DNA of 64,000 bases from Ochotona curzoniae. Taxonomy: Eukaryota; Chordata; Mammalia; Lagomorpha; Ochotonidae. Positions 46,995-60,416 of the stretch are shown in pieces (the first letter of the stretch is position 1; every line of letters starts with the position of its first letter). The position numbers and the translations under genes are program-made. The notes beneath the pieces were generated by a model, which was given only the letters and a program-made list of their open reading frames with translations, was not told where the DNA came from and searched no databases. Location of the stretch: the NCBI RefSeq assembly GCF_017591425.1, contig NW_024467120.1, positions 9,982,001 to 10,046,000 on the forward strand. The letters run 5' to 3'.

Positions 46995-47345
46995 CAGGGC
47001 CCAGTGCAGTAACCTAGTGACTAAAGTCCTCGCCTTGAACATGCTGGGATCCATATGGGCACCAGTTCTATAACCAGTGGCCCCATTTCCCATCCAGCTC
47101 CCTGCTTGTGGCCTGGGAAAGCAATCAAGAACAGCCCAATGCCTTGGGACCCTGTACCCATGTGGGAGACTCGGAAGAAACTCCTGGCTCCTGGCTCCTG
47201 GCTCCTGGCTCCTGGCTTTGGATCAACTCAGCTCCAGCCATTACAGCCACTGGGGGAGTGAATCAGCAGATGAAAGATCTTCTTCTCTGTCTCCTTTCTT
47301 CTCTGTATATCTAACTCACCGATAAAGTTAAATAAAGTTTAAAAA
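46995..47345 (+). mobile_element. C-type SINE with heptamer expansion
   Basis: Head 'agggcccagtgcagtaacctagtg', 'gggatccatatgggcacc', tail 'ccgataaagttaaataaagttt'. Five tandem CTCCTGG units (47181-47215) stand where most copies have one or two. Confidence 0.93.
47181..47215 (+). repeat. (CTCCTGG)5 minisatellite seed in SINE
   Basis: Five exact heptamers in a row within the SINE body. Confidence 0.97.
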
Positions 47346-48599
47346 AGGACTCAGCAGTTCTTCAAGCTGCTCCAATAAAAGAGATAGACAAAATGCAACA
47401 TATAATACACGAAGTTTCCAAGGCATCAATCCTTTCTCTGAAAATCAGTAATTAAGTAGAAAGAATTTGTCTTGCACTGCTGGTATGAACTGTATAGCCC
47501 TCTGAATGAGAGAAAGTTCAATAACCAGATTTCCCACCAACATGACTAGTCATAGGAATGAAAGAATTAAGAGAAATTGCCACCCGTGTGTCCTGTAATG
47601 TGATTACTGATTTAAGCAATTTGCATCAATCAATGTTCAAAGTACTAGCAGGAAAAATTGGCAGAGAACCTTACAAAAAACAAGTTCAAACTATTTAAAT
47701 CGCTGTTTAGTCCTAGGATAACTAATGCTGAGTGATTCGTAACATATATGTGAGATTCTTGCATAAAACAAATGAGCTATAATCTAATCAAAGTTGTAAA
47801 CTTCCTTCTGCAATCCAGGAATATTGAAACAGAGAGACAAGCTGTAACTATCAACCAGATCCAGAACATAAGACACTTTTGTTCCTTCAAAACAACCCAG
47901 TGTTGAAAAAAAAAACAATAATAAAAATTAAAGACCAACAGGAAGAGGAAACATTTGGATTAAAAGAGACTTTATAAAGCTAACAGCCAAAGGCAAGGAC
48001 AAAGTGTTAGGATTTTATTGCAAATAAAACAACCATAGCAGATATTCAACCAAAAAAAAAAAAATGAATACAGGACTTGTTTTTAGTGATTTTAAGGAAA
48101 CACTGTTTTTATTAGATGTGACAAGAGCACTGTGGTTATTTAAGACAATGTCCTTTATTTAATTTTGAGTAACGTAGGTGGAGAATAGGTGAAATTAATA
48201 AGAAAATGTTGGCAGATGTTAAAACTACAAGTTCTGGCTGAGTACCTAGAGTTCCTCTGAGCTGTTTCCTATGCTGAGACATTTTCAAAATAAAATATTT
48301 TCCAAAATTCTGTAAGAAAATGATTTCCAATTCAAATTCTAACTTGTGCATTAATTTCTTTTCTTCTGTTCCAAAAGGTTCATTTATGCACTTAACAAAT
48401 TTAACATTTTTCCAGGTTCATCCCATATGTAAATATTTATCCATACACATACTATTTTTTCTTGAAAGTAGCAATGTTTATAGCCCCCAAAAATAAGATT
48501 AATGATTAGGATAATAAAGGCAAAAAGGTATATTATTAAGTAGAAAGAAAATACAATGAAAATAATATATACCTGTCCATATAACCTAATATGAATTCC
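47346..48599. other. Unassigned AT-rich DNA
   Basis: A-rich runs at 47907 and 48052. The right part (48400-48600) may belong to the 3' UTR of the next L1. No gene recognised. Confidence 0.35.
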
Positions 48600-51500
48600 A
48601 CACTTTTTTATACACTCCACTTCTTAGCTTCCAAATACACAGGAAACATGCAGAATTCCTTTGGTTTAAATCTCCTAGCATAATGACCTCAGTTCTTTCA
48701 TGCATCTTATTGCAACTGTCAGGATTTCACTTTTTACGGCTGAGTCATATTCTAGCATGCATAGATTCCAGGTTTTCTTTATCCAGTCACCGGGTAGCCA
48801 GCTGATGACAAACATCTAACCTCATTTCCTGCCTTTGTTATCATGAGTTAACCTGTAGTAAGCAAGAGAGTGCAGATCACTTTCAAACACGGATTCCCCT
48901 TCCTTCGTATTTCTCTTACGTTTTCCTCTAGTAATTCCACAGTTCTGTGTCTTGCATTCACATCCTTCATCCATTTTGAGTTGATCGTTGTATAGGTGGT
49001 AATGGTAGAGTCTTCTAAACATTAGCACACAGAAATCCAATTTTCCCAACACTGCTTATTGAGGAGCCTCTCCTTTCCCCAATAAATGCTTTTTGATTCA
49101 TTTGTGGAAGATATATTGTGTATCTGTTTTGTGGAGTTTCTATTCTCTTCCATTAGTTTATTTAATTCTTTGAAACTATTGAGAACGAGGTCATTCTTAC
49201 TAATTTTTTCTCAGCAAGGTCATTTTTGGTAATATAAACGCTACTATTTTTTGGTTCTTGATTTTACAGCTTGTAACTTTGCTGAAGTCTTTTTATCAAT
49301 GCAGATAGTCACTTGGTAGAGCATTTCAACTGATATGTACATAGAAGCTTGGTGGTGGCATTTGACTCTGTATATATAGAATCGTGTCAGCTATAAACAA
49401 GGATATCTTTATTTATCCCCTTCTAATCTGTATACCCTTTATTCATTTCTCTCACCTAATAGCTTTGGCTAAAACTTCCAGAAATATAATGAAAGCAGAA
49501 TAGAACTTCATCTGGTTCCATATCTTAGTAGAAATGCCACCAGCTTTTACTATTCAACATAATGCTAGCTTTGGCTTTCTCATTTTGAGATATAATCTTT
49601 TTATACCTAAGAATGCTGTATTTTGTCAAATGATTTCTCTGTATCTATTGAAATAATCATATGATCTTTGTCTTTCATTCTATTGATATCCTGTATCACA
49701 ACTGCTGGGTTTTGTATAGTGAACCACCTTTGCATTCCTGGGATAAATCCTACTTGATCAGATTATATGAAATTTTGGGTGTGTTCTCGGATTTTACTTG
49801 CTAGTATCTGCTTGAGAATTTTTACATCTATATTCATTATGAATATTGATTAGTACATTTGTGTATTAGTATAACTATCTTTTTATTATGTCTTTGATTT
49901 TGGAATGAAGGAACACTGGCCTCATAGAATCTGAAAGGGTTCCCACCACTACGATTGGGTGGAACAGTTAAGAAGTGATGATTGGTTTTCCCTTGGCAGT
50001 TCAGTAGAATTCAGCAACGAAGTCATCTCATTGTGGGCTTGTATGTGCTGATGCTCTTCATATATGACTCATCTCATCATTGATTCTTGCTTTGCTCGTG
50101 TTTTCTGGGTTTTTTTTTATTATTTCTGATAAATTATACTCTATGTAATTCTGATAAATGATAATCTCTTCATTTCTTCCAGATTTTCCAATCTGTTGGG
50201 GTATAATTGTTCATGGTAATTCTTAATAATCCTTTGTACTTCTGTAGGGAACATGCAAATACAAGAAGCCCATAGAAACCATATAGACAGGCTCAGAAAA
50301 GAACATCATATTTACATAATGTTCAGGTTTTCCAAAAGTAAAACATAAGGTGAATGTTCTAAGCTTTGCAAGAGAAAAGTGTTACATCATTTTAAAAGTA
50401 TTCTCATTAAAGTGACAGCATATTTTTTCCACATAAATCTATAAGCCAAGAATTAATGGAACAATGCAGTCTAAGTGCTAAAACAAACAAACAAACAAAA
50501 AATTCCAATGCCTAATAATTCACCCTTACAAAACTCCCATTCACAAATAAAGGCAAAATAAAAACCATCCAAGACACAAAAACAAAAGGAAGAGTTCACC
50601 ATCACTCAACCAACTTTACAAATGATGGTTAAAGAGCAGGAAAAGGCAATGAAAGTGTGTGAACGCACAACACCAACTAGTCAACAAAGAATATTAAAGC
50701 AAACAGTAGGAATTTTAAAGGAAAAAATATTAGGACCAAATACTCAATGATTGATAATAACCCTAAATGCAAATATACTAAATTTCCCAATTAAAAGATA
50801 TAGACTGGAAGAATGGAATAAAAAACAATAAGCCCAACTCTATGTTGCCTATGAGCCACATACGTCACCAGTAGACAGATGCAATATGGAAGCGCAAAGG
50901 AGACAGACATTCCATGCAAAATGCAAAAACATAAATATTCTACATTCCCTCTGAAATGTGACAGTTAATACAGAATACAAAAGTACACAAATGAAATGAA
51001 AGTCATGTGACAGGACTATTTTTAGCTATTGTAAACACTCCTGTGGAACTGTGGTCTTTATACTTTTTACTTTATGATTATGGTGAGTGGTAAATTAAGC
51101 TATAATTATAGAGTGGATTAAAAACATGTCCTTCCAAAAAAAAAATCAAAGGAAGAAACCATCACTCTGGTGCTACTGGGCAGCCAGGTAACCTGCTTCA
51201 ATGGTGCCAACATCCCACTTACTCTACTTCTGACCCAGTTCCCTGCTAATGCCCATAGATAATCAGCAGAAGACAGCACAACTACAAAGCCCCTGCACCT
51301 ACATGGACAGCCTTCAAAGACGTTCTGGGCTCCTGGCTTCAAATTGGCAAGCTCTGGTCACTGCAGACATGCGGGAAGTGAACCAAGGAATAGAAGATTT
51401 CTCTCTGTCTCTCCCTTTCTCTGCAATTCTGACTTCCAAGTCAATAAATAAATCTTTGAAAAAGGAAGGAAAAGAATTGTATTCATGAAGGGAAGAATGG

Positions 51501-52440
51501 TCATCTTCTTAGAACTGCACCTATTAAACAGATGACAATTGTTCTATGTATTAATAAAAATTTAAAAATTAAGACAAAAATGTATAGGTAAGGCAAAAAA
51601 TGCTATTGTATAATAATGAGGCCATTGATTAAACAAGATTATTGTTAATATACATGCACATAATGCTAGAGCATCCAATTTTACAAAATCAATATTAACA
51701 GATACAAAAGGAAAAATAAGGTATAACACAATAATACTGAAGGACATGAAAATTCATTCCACTGTGACAAAAGGACAGAAATAAACACAGAAAACACACT
51801 TAATGTACATAGCAGAATACATACATCTAATAAATATTTACAGATCATTCCATCTGACGGCTGCAGAATAAGCTTCCTTTTCATAAGCACATGGAATATT
51901 CTCTAGGAAAGACCAGACAGTAAACTGTAAAATGCATCTTGAAAAATTTTAGAAAATTAAAATCATAACTTAGCTATTTTTAGAAAAACAATGCAACACA
52001 TTTGGAGATTAGCAATAAAAGAAACTAGAAAAGTATACAGCGTAAAGAGGACACACTCCTGGATAAAGAGTTATTGAAAAAAAATTCAAAGGGTGGGAGT
52101 TATAAAATTCTTTGAAACCAACAAAAACGAAAACACAGCATGTCAAAGTTTACAGGAGACAGCAAAAGCAATGAAAATTTACAGCAACAAGTACATCAAA
52201 ACAAAAGTATCAAGAAAATAATGTAAAGATGTAAAAATAAGAACAAAAATCAAGTAGGTAGAAAAAAGAAATAATAAAAATTTCAGAATAATACAGACAT
52301 CTTCAATAGAAAAGATGAATCAAATGAAGTGCTCTCTTTTTTGAAATCACAAGAAATAATAATACATTTGTCTAGTTTTAAGTGAAAGTACGAAATAAAA
52401 GCACTTTTGGAATAGATGATATCACATAACCCACTGCTCA
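48600..52440 (-). mobile_element. Old LINE-1 with large 5' inversion (twin priming)
   Basis: 48600-50250 is L1 ORF2 in antisense (C-terminus 'cataatgacctcagttctttcatgc', 'ttcatccattttgagttgatcgttgtatagg', RT region 'gaaataatcatatgatctttgtctttcattctattgatatcctgtatcac'). At about 50256 the orientation flips: 50256-52440 is sense sequence from the ORF1 end ('ggttttccaaaagtaaaacataagg') through the ORF2 start ('ataaccctaaatgcaaatatactaaatttcccaattaaaag') and endonuclease ('atttacagatcattccatctgacggctgcagaata') into RT ('ttcaatagaaaagatgaatcaaatg'). The outer right end and the inner left breakpoint fall close together in L1 order. A SINE at 51150-51470 entered later. Confidence 0.8.
51150..51470 (+). 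mobile_element. Old C-type SINE inside inverted L1 arm
   Basis: 'gcagccaggtaacctgc', 'caacatcccacttactctacttctgacccagttccctgctaatgcc', 'gggctcctggcttcaaattgg', tail 'caagtcaataaataaatctttg'. Confidence 0.8.
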
Positions 52441-53029
52441 TATCGTGTTTACTTTCTTGAGGCTGCTATAGGAGGATATACAGTCAAATCAGGAAATAAG
52501 AAGTCATTTGATACCGAAATACAAGTCAGACCATAAGCGGAAAATGAAGACACATGATATGAGATCCCAGGAGGAAATTAGATACAGAAAGTTTTCCAGG
52601 TTAGACCACGCCCAAGAAGTCTGGGAGACGTTTTGTTTAATAGAGAAAGTAAGTCATGCAAATATCAGATATAAAAGAATATATCCAGTGGAGATGTACA
52701 CACCAGGGTGAGATATTTGGGGATAGTTTTAGTGTCAAATCTAAAGAACATGACTCAATGTGGTGCTTAAAAGAAAAACTAAAAACCGTGAGAAAACTAC
52801 AACGGTAATATAAATGCAAAATTCATGAAAGTATCTCACATGACATTGGCATGAATTTTGCATTAATCATGATGATGCAAATGCAGCACATTGCTGTATT
52901 CAAAACTGCGATGATATTGTATAGAGGGTGGCAGGGTAGGAAGGAAGGATATTTGGAATGGAAATCACTGCTATCTGTATAAGGAAAACTAAATTCTCAT
53001 ATTCCACAGTACAAAACCAGTAAACAATG
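52441..53029. other. Unique non-coding DNA
   Basis: Nothing clearly recognised. 'cttgaggctgctata' near 52455 recalls the start of the old repeat found at 8080 and 53030. Confidence 0.35.
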
Positions 53030-53530
53030 TCTAAAATTATTGTATTAATTCATTTTCGATATGTCAGCTAAAATGCCAGAGAGGAGTTTTGTAGGAGAAA
53101 AAAATTTTTTTTTAGTTTTTGTTTTGTTTTTTGGTTTTTTGTTGTTGTTGTTTGTTTATGGGTTTTTTTAGCTTACAGTTTGGAGGTTAGAATTCAGGAC
53201 TAGGTAGTTCCATAGTCTGGCACATAATGGAGCCTGGTCATGGCAATTAGGCATGAATAATGAAACCATGAGCCAAGAAGATGAGAGAGCAACGAGGCAG
53301 AACATGAGCTCAAATAATCGCCAACCCACAGGTAAAAACTACCTTCCAACCACCCAACTAAATGCCTCTGGTCACCTAAAGACTTCCCATTGGCCCCGCC
53401 TCCAGCTACCACAATTATATCAAGTCTCTACCATTATTCCATTATTCCATAAACCATGAATATTGAGACACCGGAATTTAGACATCTGCATGAATTTTGA
53501 GTTGACAAATCCTACTCAACACAGAACAGC
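53030..53530 (+). mobile_element. Ancient mammalian interspersed repeat, class unresolved
   Basis: 'agcttacagtttggaggttagaattcaggac', 'tggccccgcctccagctaccacaattat' and 'catctgcatgaattttgagttgac' follow the order of a common old mammalian repeat related to that at 8080. A T/G-rich expansion (53103-53168) has grown inside it. Confidence 0.5.
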
Positions 53531-54919
53531 TAAAAAAAAGTTATAAATACTATTTGAATCATGGAAATAAACATAAAATACAATGACTTCTAGAAAAGTA
53601 GGAAAGCAAAGATTCAAAGATGGGGGTTGCAAGACATGTTGGTTTTACGAACAAGCATTATAGAAGTAACTGGCTTTTATACTCTATGCCTTTATGTAAA
53701 TTTGGCTAAAAATGAATTTAAAGAAATTATTTCAGAAGAAAATATAAATCTGTCACTTAGAGATATGGAGGCAAGTATGGAAATGGCCAATTAAAAGACT
53801 TAAAAGTAATTATCTCAGAGGAACAAAAAACTTACAAATACAGATGTGATTTTTCTAGAAAGTTAAGTAATAAAAATAATAATGAGTCCTTCTGGGCTAT
53901 TTTAGTCTGACCAAGTAAAAATGGATCTGCTCAGGAGAGAAAGCATTCTATTCTATTTCAATGGAATTGCACAGGCTAATTATTCCTACAACCAAAGTAA
54001 TGCTTTTTCCCCTTCAGGGAGAGCCTTGTTACTTGAATTAGACATATATTCACTAACAGACCCATAAATATTTCTAATTAGCCTGGTTTGCTTCCATTTT
54101 ATGAGACTGCTTTCAAATTAGCACCCACATTCAATAGAAAAGGAAGGAGAGTCTTAAAGCATTGTAATTTCTCTCAAGGAAGGAAGAATACCAGATCACA
54201 TGTCCAAAAAGAGTACTTATTAGGTTCAGGTCATTTATAGCACATGTTATTCGGAACAACATATTTGTCAAACTTGGATAAAAGGCTGAATGTGAGCTGC
54301 AGATGCAACTGGTTATTTTCAGCCCCTGGAGCAATCTTGACGAAGGAAATGGGCAAAGCACAAAGAGAAAAAACACAATGTCCAGCGCCAGGATTCCTCA
54401 GACTGGAATCTCCACAAGCCTCTCCCACTGAAGAAACACCACAGGGAGCTCAGCCCTGACCCAAGAATGCTCCCCAAAATGAAGTCTTCAGACATACATC
54501 CCGAAGCTTACTGTCAGAGTTAGCATTACATTATCCCCAAGACAAGTGTGCATCTGAAAAATTGTTCCATAAAACTATCATGATCATCGACATTATCATC
54601 ATCGTAGCCATCACCATTTTCAAACACTGCTGTGTGGATGTGACTTAAAGAACAGTGAAAAGGCAAATGTAATTTTCACACTGCAGGAAATGCATGGAGC
54701 TCAACAATTTTAAGGCATATATCAAAGTATAGATAAATGAGTTTCAAGGTGGTGCATGACTGTTTTAAAAGAACAACTGCATTTCACCCAGAGTTAGTGT
54801 CAATTGCTGATCTTGACAGTTTACACACATTAACTTCAGCAAAGCCAACAGTTCTAGAGAAGTGGCATGAAGAGCCCCAGTGAAGCTCTGAGACTCAGAC
54901 ATAAGCAACATTTCCCCAC
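53531..54919. other. Unique non-coding DNA
   Basis: An imperfect ATC/GAT run at 54575-54620. No repeat or exon recognised. Confidence 0.4.
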
Positions 54920-55127
54920 TAGTTGAGCCACTGTGAAGCCAGGAACCAGAAGCCTCCTCCAGGTCTCCCTCACGGTGTAAGGTCCCTATGTTCTGGGCCA
55001 ACCTCCACTGCTTTCCAAGGCCACTGGGAAGCAGATGGGCAGTGGGGCAGCCAAAACACCATCCCACATGAAACCCCAGTGCATACAAGAAGAGGTTTAG
55101 CCAGTTTAGCCACTGAACTAGGCCCAC
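54920..55127 (-). mobile_element. C-type SINE fragment lacking its tail
   Basis: 'gaagccaggaaccagaagcctcctccaggtctccctcacgg', 'tccactgctttccaaggccac', head 'tttagccactgaactaggccca'. The CT/A-rich 3' part is missing. Confidence 0.8.
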
Positions 55128-55154
55128 CACTCTGATTCTTAATAAGTTAAGCCT

Positions 55155-55240
55155 TGACTTGGAGATGCTAAGAAATTAACTCAATACCACTCAGCCAATA
55201 AGAGACAGAATCAGGACTATAACCTATAGGGTGTGTGTGT
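55155..55240 (+). mobile_element. MIR fragment
   Basis: 'aagaaattaactcaataccactcagccaataagagacagaatcaggactataaccta' follows the MIR 3' core 'aagtaacttgcccaaggtcacacagc...agagccgggattcgaaccca'. Confidence 0.6.
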
Positions 55241-56446
55241 TCCATATCCATCATTTATCTGAAGCTATTACACCATCTACCAAAGAGTAAGGGTTATGCT
55301 TTTCCCTTAATGCAGAAGGTTCAAAATGAATACCCTTTTAGATTAAAAATAAGGTGATCATTTGCAATGTATCATTCAAATAGAATATAGAGTAAAAGAA
55401 GATACTATTGGTTCTTTTGCCAAGCAATGGGCATAAAGCAAGTTGTCCCAGACATATCAGTGTCTTGTATAATCTATCTGGAAAAAATGGCCCTGGCTGT
55501 TGCACCCAGTGAATTATTCTTCCTGCCATGGTGAGAATATCTAAATTTACCTCAGTTTAGCCACTGCATTTGATATCAGGTGCACCAGATCTCTTGGAAG
55601 AAATGATATATGCCTCATATTCCACTTGCCTTAAATTTTGGTTGTTAACTATTTCCCAGCATAGGAGGGAGCAAGCAAAACTCATAGTCCTTGTTCTGCT
55701 CACATGTTAGCAAGTTTACTAAATGAAGTTTTACTGTTACATAACTGGAACCCTTTGTTACATAAAACCTCTGGTTGCATTTTGCTACATGAGCATAGCA
55801 GAATAGTTACAAGAAAAATCACTTTACCCACCATGCCAAAATGACTCACAACTTGACTACTTAATGGAGGAATTTGCCCACCCCTATGTGAGTAGATGAA
55901 TTCCAACCCACTGTGCAGGATAGAAAATCCTCTATGATCTGAGCTTGCCTCTGATTCTGCCTTCAATCTCATCTCTGCCTACAGCACACCCTACTTTGAA
56001 CACTTCCCTCATTCCCAATGTCTGTAAATATACTTAGCAATTCTTTGCACACCCTTCTTCCAAATTTCAATCTACTCCTTCTGACGGTGAGGATTGATCT
56101 ATCCTAGAGGGTTAATACATCAGAAGCTCTTAATGTTAAATGCTATTAGTTTTAAGTTTTATATTTCATGTATTTCACAGGTAAAAGCCTCAGAAGATAA
56201 TCATACTTTATTACTGTTACAATTGTCTCACTATTTGCAACCAATTCTTGAGTCAACTCATTTATCCTCTTTTTTCATTTCATTATCCATGAAATTATAA
56301 AAAATAAGTCTAATATGGTCTCACAAAAATATTATGCAAACACATTAGTAAACCTCCAGGTGCGAGACAAATATGACAGTTAAGTATTAAAAGATTAGGT
56401 TGATCAAGAACTTGCATTATTTTTAACATATGGTTTACTCAATACT
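55241..56446. other. Unique non-coding DNA
   Basis: No repeat recognised. Frame 55700-55972 (minus) has no known domain. Confidence 0.4.
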
Positions 56447-56790
56447 ATGTCAATCAATTCCATAACACTATATACTGTTGTTGATGTTTTGTTGGGGTTT
56501 TTAACTGACCGGGATTTTACTCTGTTAGCTTTGCCTTCAGACCAGGGAAGGCCTCCCCAAGAAGCCTTTAAAGTTATCAGGACAATAAGATGCTGGACTC
56601 AATGCTGGGTATGTGCTTGCAATGAAGGAATCTCAACTGAACTTGAACTGTGGTTATGCACCATGGGGGGAGGTTTGTGGGAGGAGCGGGGGAAATCCAA
56701 GCACCTATAAAACTGTATCACATAACACAATGTTATTAACAATTTAAAAATAAAGATATTTTTTTTAAAAAAAAGACACATATGAAAGGA
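56447..56790 (+). mobile_element. LINE-1 3' UTR, 5'-truncated
   Basis: Sense 3'-UTR wording 'agatgctggactcaatgctggg', 'gcaatgaaggaatctcaactgaacttgaactgtggttatgc', 'cacctataaaactgtatcacataac' and tail 'aaaaataaagatattttttttaaaaaaaag'. It is the best-preserved copy of the 3' end also seen at 20380 and in the 68-bp stub at 27883. Confidence 0.88.
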
Positions 56791-57263
56791 AAAAAAAAAA
56801 GATATCCCCTCATTGCTCTTCATTCAAGATATACACTGAGTACACATTTATAAGACAAAGATAAATCAAGCAGTTTTGAAAAATAGAATCTGAAGAATTA
56901 CCTGGGATTATTTCTCACACTGGGATGAACAGCCTGAAATAAAGGAAAGACATGGTCAACAAAATAAAAGACGGTTCCTTGAAACTCCACAAAACCACTC
57001 TGACATAACCTGGATTTGTAAATGATTTTTACCACTTTTGTTTCACACTAATTCTAAATTTACTCCCATATTCATACCATTGGATATCAGATTAGTCATG
57101 GAGTTTACTGATAGCAGGGTTGAAAACACATGTTAAAAATACACATACCATGTGCACCAAGTGGATCTTTAATTTTAGGCTGCCGCTGTTTTCAATGGGC
57201 TCTTTTCAGGGATTCCTGCAGTGTGAATAATAACAGAGTGTCTGGCCTCCTTTTTTCTTCCAG
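56791..57263. other. Unique non-coding DNA
   Basis: No repeat recognised. The right end (57150-57263) is well balanced in composition and leads into a pyrimidine tract and AG at 57250-57263. Confidence 0.4.
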
Positions 57264-57371
57264 ATGTTTGAACTGACCCTGGAAGCATTCAACAGCAGGC
57301 AAAGGCTCTCACAACAGGGACTGTTGAGATCTTTGGAGGAAGCCATAGGCTACAAGTGCCTGGTGCCTACG
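57264..57371 (+). other. Candidate exon, speculative
   Basis: A pyrimidine tract (57249-57260) and CAG precede an ATG, and 36 open codons end in ACG before GTGCGT, a fair donor. Length is exactly 108 bases, so it is phase 0 to phase 0. I recognise no protein family. An inverted repeat TGGTGCCTA/TAGGCACCA spans the donor. Chance remains the likelier explanation. Confidence 0.15.
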
Positions 57372-59310
57372 GTGCGTTAGGCACCAAATACCCAACATCT
57401 AAGTCGATAGTTGACACTAACACCTCCTAACAGAAACAAATACAAACCCAAAAATCAAAATTTTATTCTGAGTTCAGTTGTCCAGTTACAAACCCAATCA
57501 TAGTTAATCCATGACTACACATAGAAGGGGACAACTCACTGCCAGAATTCCAGAATGCCAGCCAAAAAAAAAAAAAATTTTTTTTTTAAAAAAAAGATTA
57601 CAACAAATTTGCTAACTCAAAGTGATGCTGATAAAATTCCCAAGTCACAGAAACCAGAAAAGAAAGTGGGAAACTATTACACAGCTGCCTCTCTTTGGCC
57701 TCAAATGAGGTACTAGGATTCATGGCTGGGGTTAGGGACCTATGATTCTCTTCCCACGAAGGGCTAACAGTCCAGTCCAAGTAGCAGCAACCGGAATCTC
57801 TGACAACACCCAGGAAAACTCCCCTGACTATCCACATCAGATAGTAAAGCTCACTACATACATAAAATCATTATCCTTATTCTAGACATGGAAGGAAGTA
57901 AACTTTTCCCCTAAGCAGGTGAACTATGTAACATATCCCAAGCACTGGAAAAGCAGTAGACCTTCATCAAATAAGATTTTAAAAAAAAAGTCAGGATACG
58001 AAAGAAGAAGCCTCTGTAATACAGAGTAAACTCCTAACACAAACTGGAGCAAATCACTTCAGAAGGGCTGTAACAACAACAACAACAAAAAAAGTGTAAA
58101 TAATCACCAGTATTTATTTGTGCCAAGTCTCCATTTCTACAATGTCTATGTGCAATATCACATCATCATCTTAAGGTGAGTCTGACTGCAATAAATACTC
58201 CAGTGATCTAGAAGGGGCAAAGTACGTTTGTATAGCTCAGGGAGAAGTGGCAAGAAAGACATGCAAAGATGTAGGACAAAAGAAGGGAGAAGAACTACAA
58301 TGTGCAGGCCTTGTCTGTTCTTGAAGTCAGATGGACATTTCCATTTGTTAAATGCACCAGTTTGAGTACCCACTTTCTGACTTGATTTAGGCAAAGTCAA
58401 AGCAGTTCAGCCAATTGTGGGAATCATCATTCTAGGGATTGGTTCTGCTCATAAGAATTTCAACATCATAGACACTGGACAAAAATTTTGTGGAAGCTTT
58501 GTAGCTTTTAATTACATTTTCCATGAACTTGTTGAGGTTTCCTGGTAAATTCTAGGATGTTAGCAAGGAGCCTACTTCGGGACCTGAAAGCAAGCAACTT
58601 GCTTTATTTTAAAATATACAACATAATTTTTCACTTACCACTTTAAGAGTTCCCTGGCAAAATTTAACATTAGGCCAAATGAAAATTAAAAGGGGCTCTA
58701 CTGTAGGTCTAAAGATGACACAGCCTCTCTAACTTAAAACGCAGAATCTTTCTGCCCAAATTACATACATGTGACAGCCTGCTATTGACATTCAATGACA
58801 AAGTAAATTCTCTCATTTGCTTACTGTCTTGTGTTTTATTTTCCAAGTACATTATTAAAAACATTCCAAGAATTAGAGCCAGTGAGAAAGTAGGGTCCCC
58901 TCCCAACGGTCTTCTTCCTCTTTGCCTTTATAATAATGCAGTTCAGGCTTTCACAAAAGCCAGTGTGAATCACATCTACAAAAAAACACCACGGAATTAT
59001 ACTCTCTAGGCAAGGAAAATTAGTTAAGTGACTCATGATCTTAGTCTTTCTTTCCAGTGTCTGTTAATTCTGTAATTCCATCACTTTGTTCATCCTTTCT
59101 TCCCTACATTTGAGGGGAAGAAAGGAAAAGGGAAAGAGAAAACAGAAACCATACCATGATTTCCTCAGTAAATTGATCAAAAATTATGTCAGCATTTGAG
59201 AAACTACCTCATGCAATCGTAAGGGCTAAAAAAAAGCAGGAAAGCTTCTCCACAGTCGTCCCAGAGAGTATTGAACTGGATGGCATCTAACTCTTCAGCA
59301 GGCGAACAGC
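57372..59310. other. Unique non-coding DNA
   Basis: A14-T10-A8 run at 57564-57596. (AAC)n at 58074-58088. No repeat family or exon recognised. Confidence 0.4.
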
Positions 59311-59431
59311 CATGATTAGCCAACAAGAAAATGCAGTGTCCGGGCAAATGCCTGAGATGCAGAAAAGCTCACACCATACTTCAATTCCTGGATGGCAAAT
59401 TATGAGTTCAGAGTATGTATACATGTCTGCC

Positions 59432-59433
<2 letters not shown>

Positions 59434-59490
<57 letters not shown>
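59434..59490. repeat. (CT)16(CA)12 compound microsatellite
   Basis: CT dinucleotides (59434-59465) pass directly into CA dinucleotides (to about 59490). No SINE is visible around it, unlike the other dinucleotide tracts. Confidence 0.97.
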
Positions 59491-59495
<5 letters not shown>

Positions 59496-59499
59496 AATC

Positions 59500-60416
59500 A
59501 AACCCAAATGATATGTCACATCATAAACATCTACTTTAGAAATAACTAGGAAAAATCAGAAACTATGAATACAAACCCTGGATTCTATCTGTGCCATGAG
59601 TTCCCAACCATCCTAAAATAAAGTGGCTTTAATCAAGAATGGGAAGGACAACCTGTATGCCCTACCCTATCACAAAGAGCAAAGCAGACAGTGCATTTCC
59701 ACTGGACACAATCAGGCCACATCACACTCCCCTGCCTTCAGAAACAGCACCAAGAATGGTGGCAGTAAGTGGAAAAGTCGGTGCAAAGAGAAACCTCTAC
59801 AACAAAAATGCTAAGGAAGAAATGGAGTGTTTGTCTATCCTTGACTTCTCTGGCCCCTATCACCAGCACCTTTCTCCTTACTGATGAGATAAAATGCCCT
59901 GTCTTGGGGTAGGGGATCCAATTTGAAGGTCACTTTTGGCAGTAATCCTCTGCCCTACTTTATCATCCATTTATTAACAACCCTAAATCTTATTATTAGA
60001 AAAAGTTCTGCTCTCAGGTGTATTGATATTTTACTTGGGCATGGAGAAATGCAGCTGAAATAAAGGAACTGCCAAATACTTTAAGCTATGAACTCACTAA
60101 TCTGCTTAGGGAAAATCTCCAGGTGATCCAGATGTTAAGCCATCGGTGTGACTTAGTCAAGTTAGAAAGATAATTCTCCCATTTCCTCCTTTCCCTTCCT
60201 TTCTCTTTCCCTCCCACTTTACCTTTCCCATCCTTGCATTTGTCTCTCCCAACACATTAATTAATTATTTAGTCACTACTCATAGACAGGCACTGGAGAC
60301 ATAACCCTTCTGAGATCAACACCAAAATACTTATAGACCTTCCCTGAAGGATTTTTGCTTAGCTGAGAAAGTTCCTCTACTCAAATGGCTCACCATTCCA
60401 ATATCCAATGATTGAC
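59500..60416. other. Unique non-coding DNA
   Basis: Pyrimidine-rich patch at 60175-60250. Frames 59623-59884 have no known domain. Confidence 0.4.
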
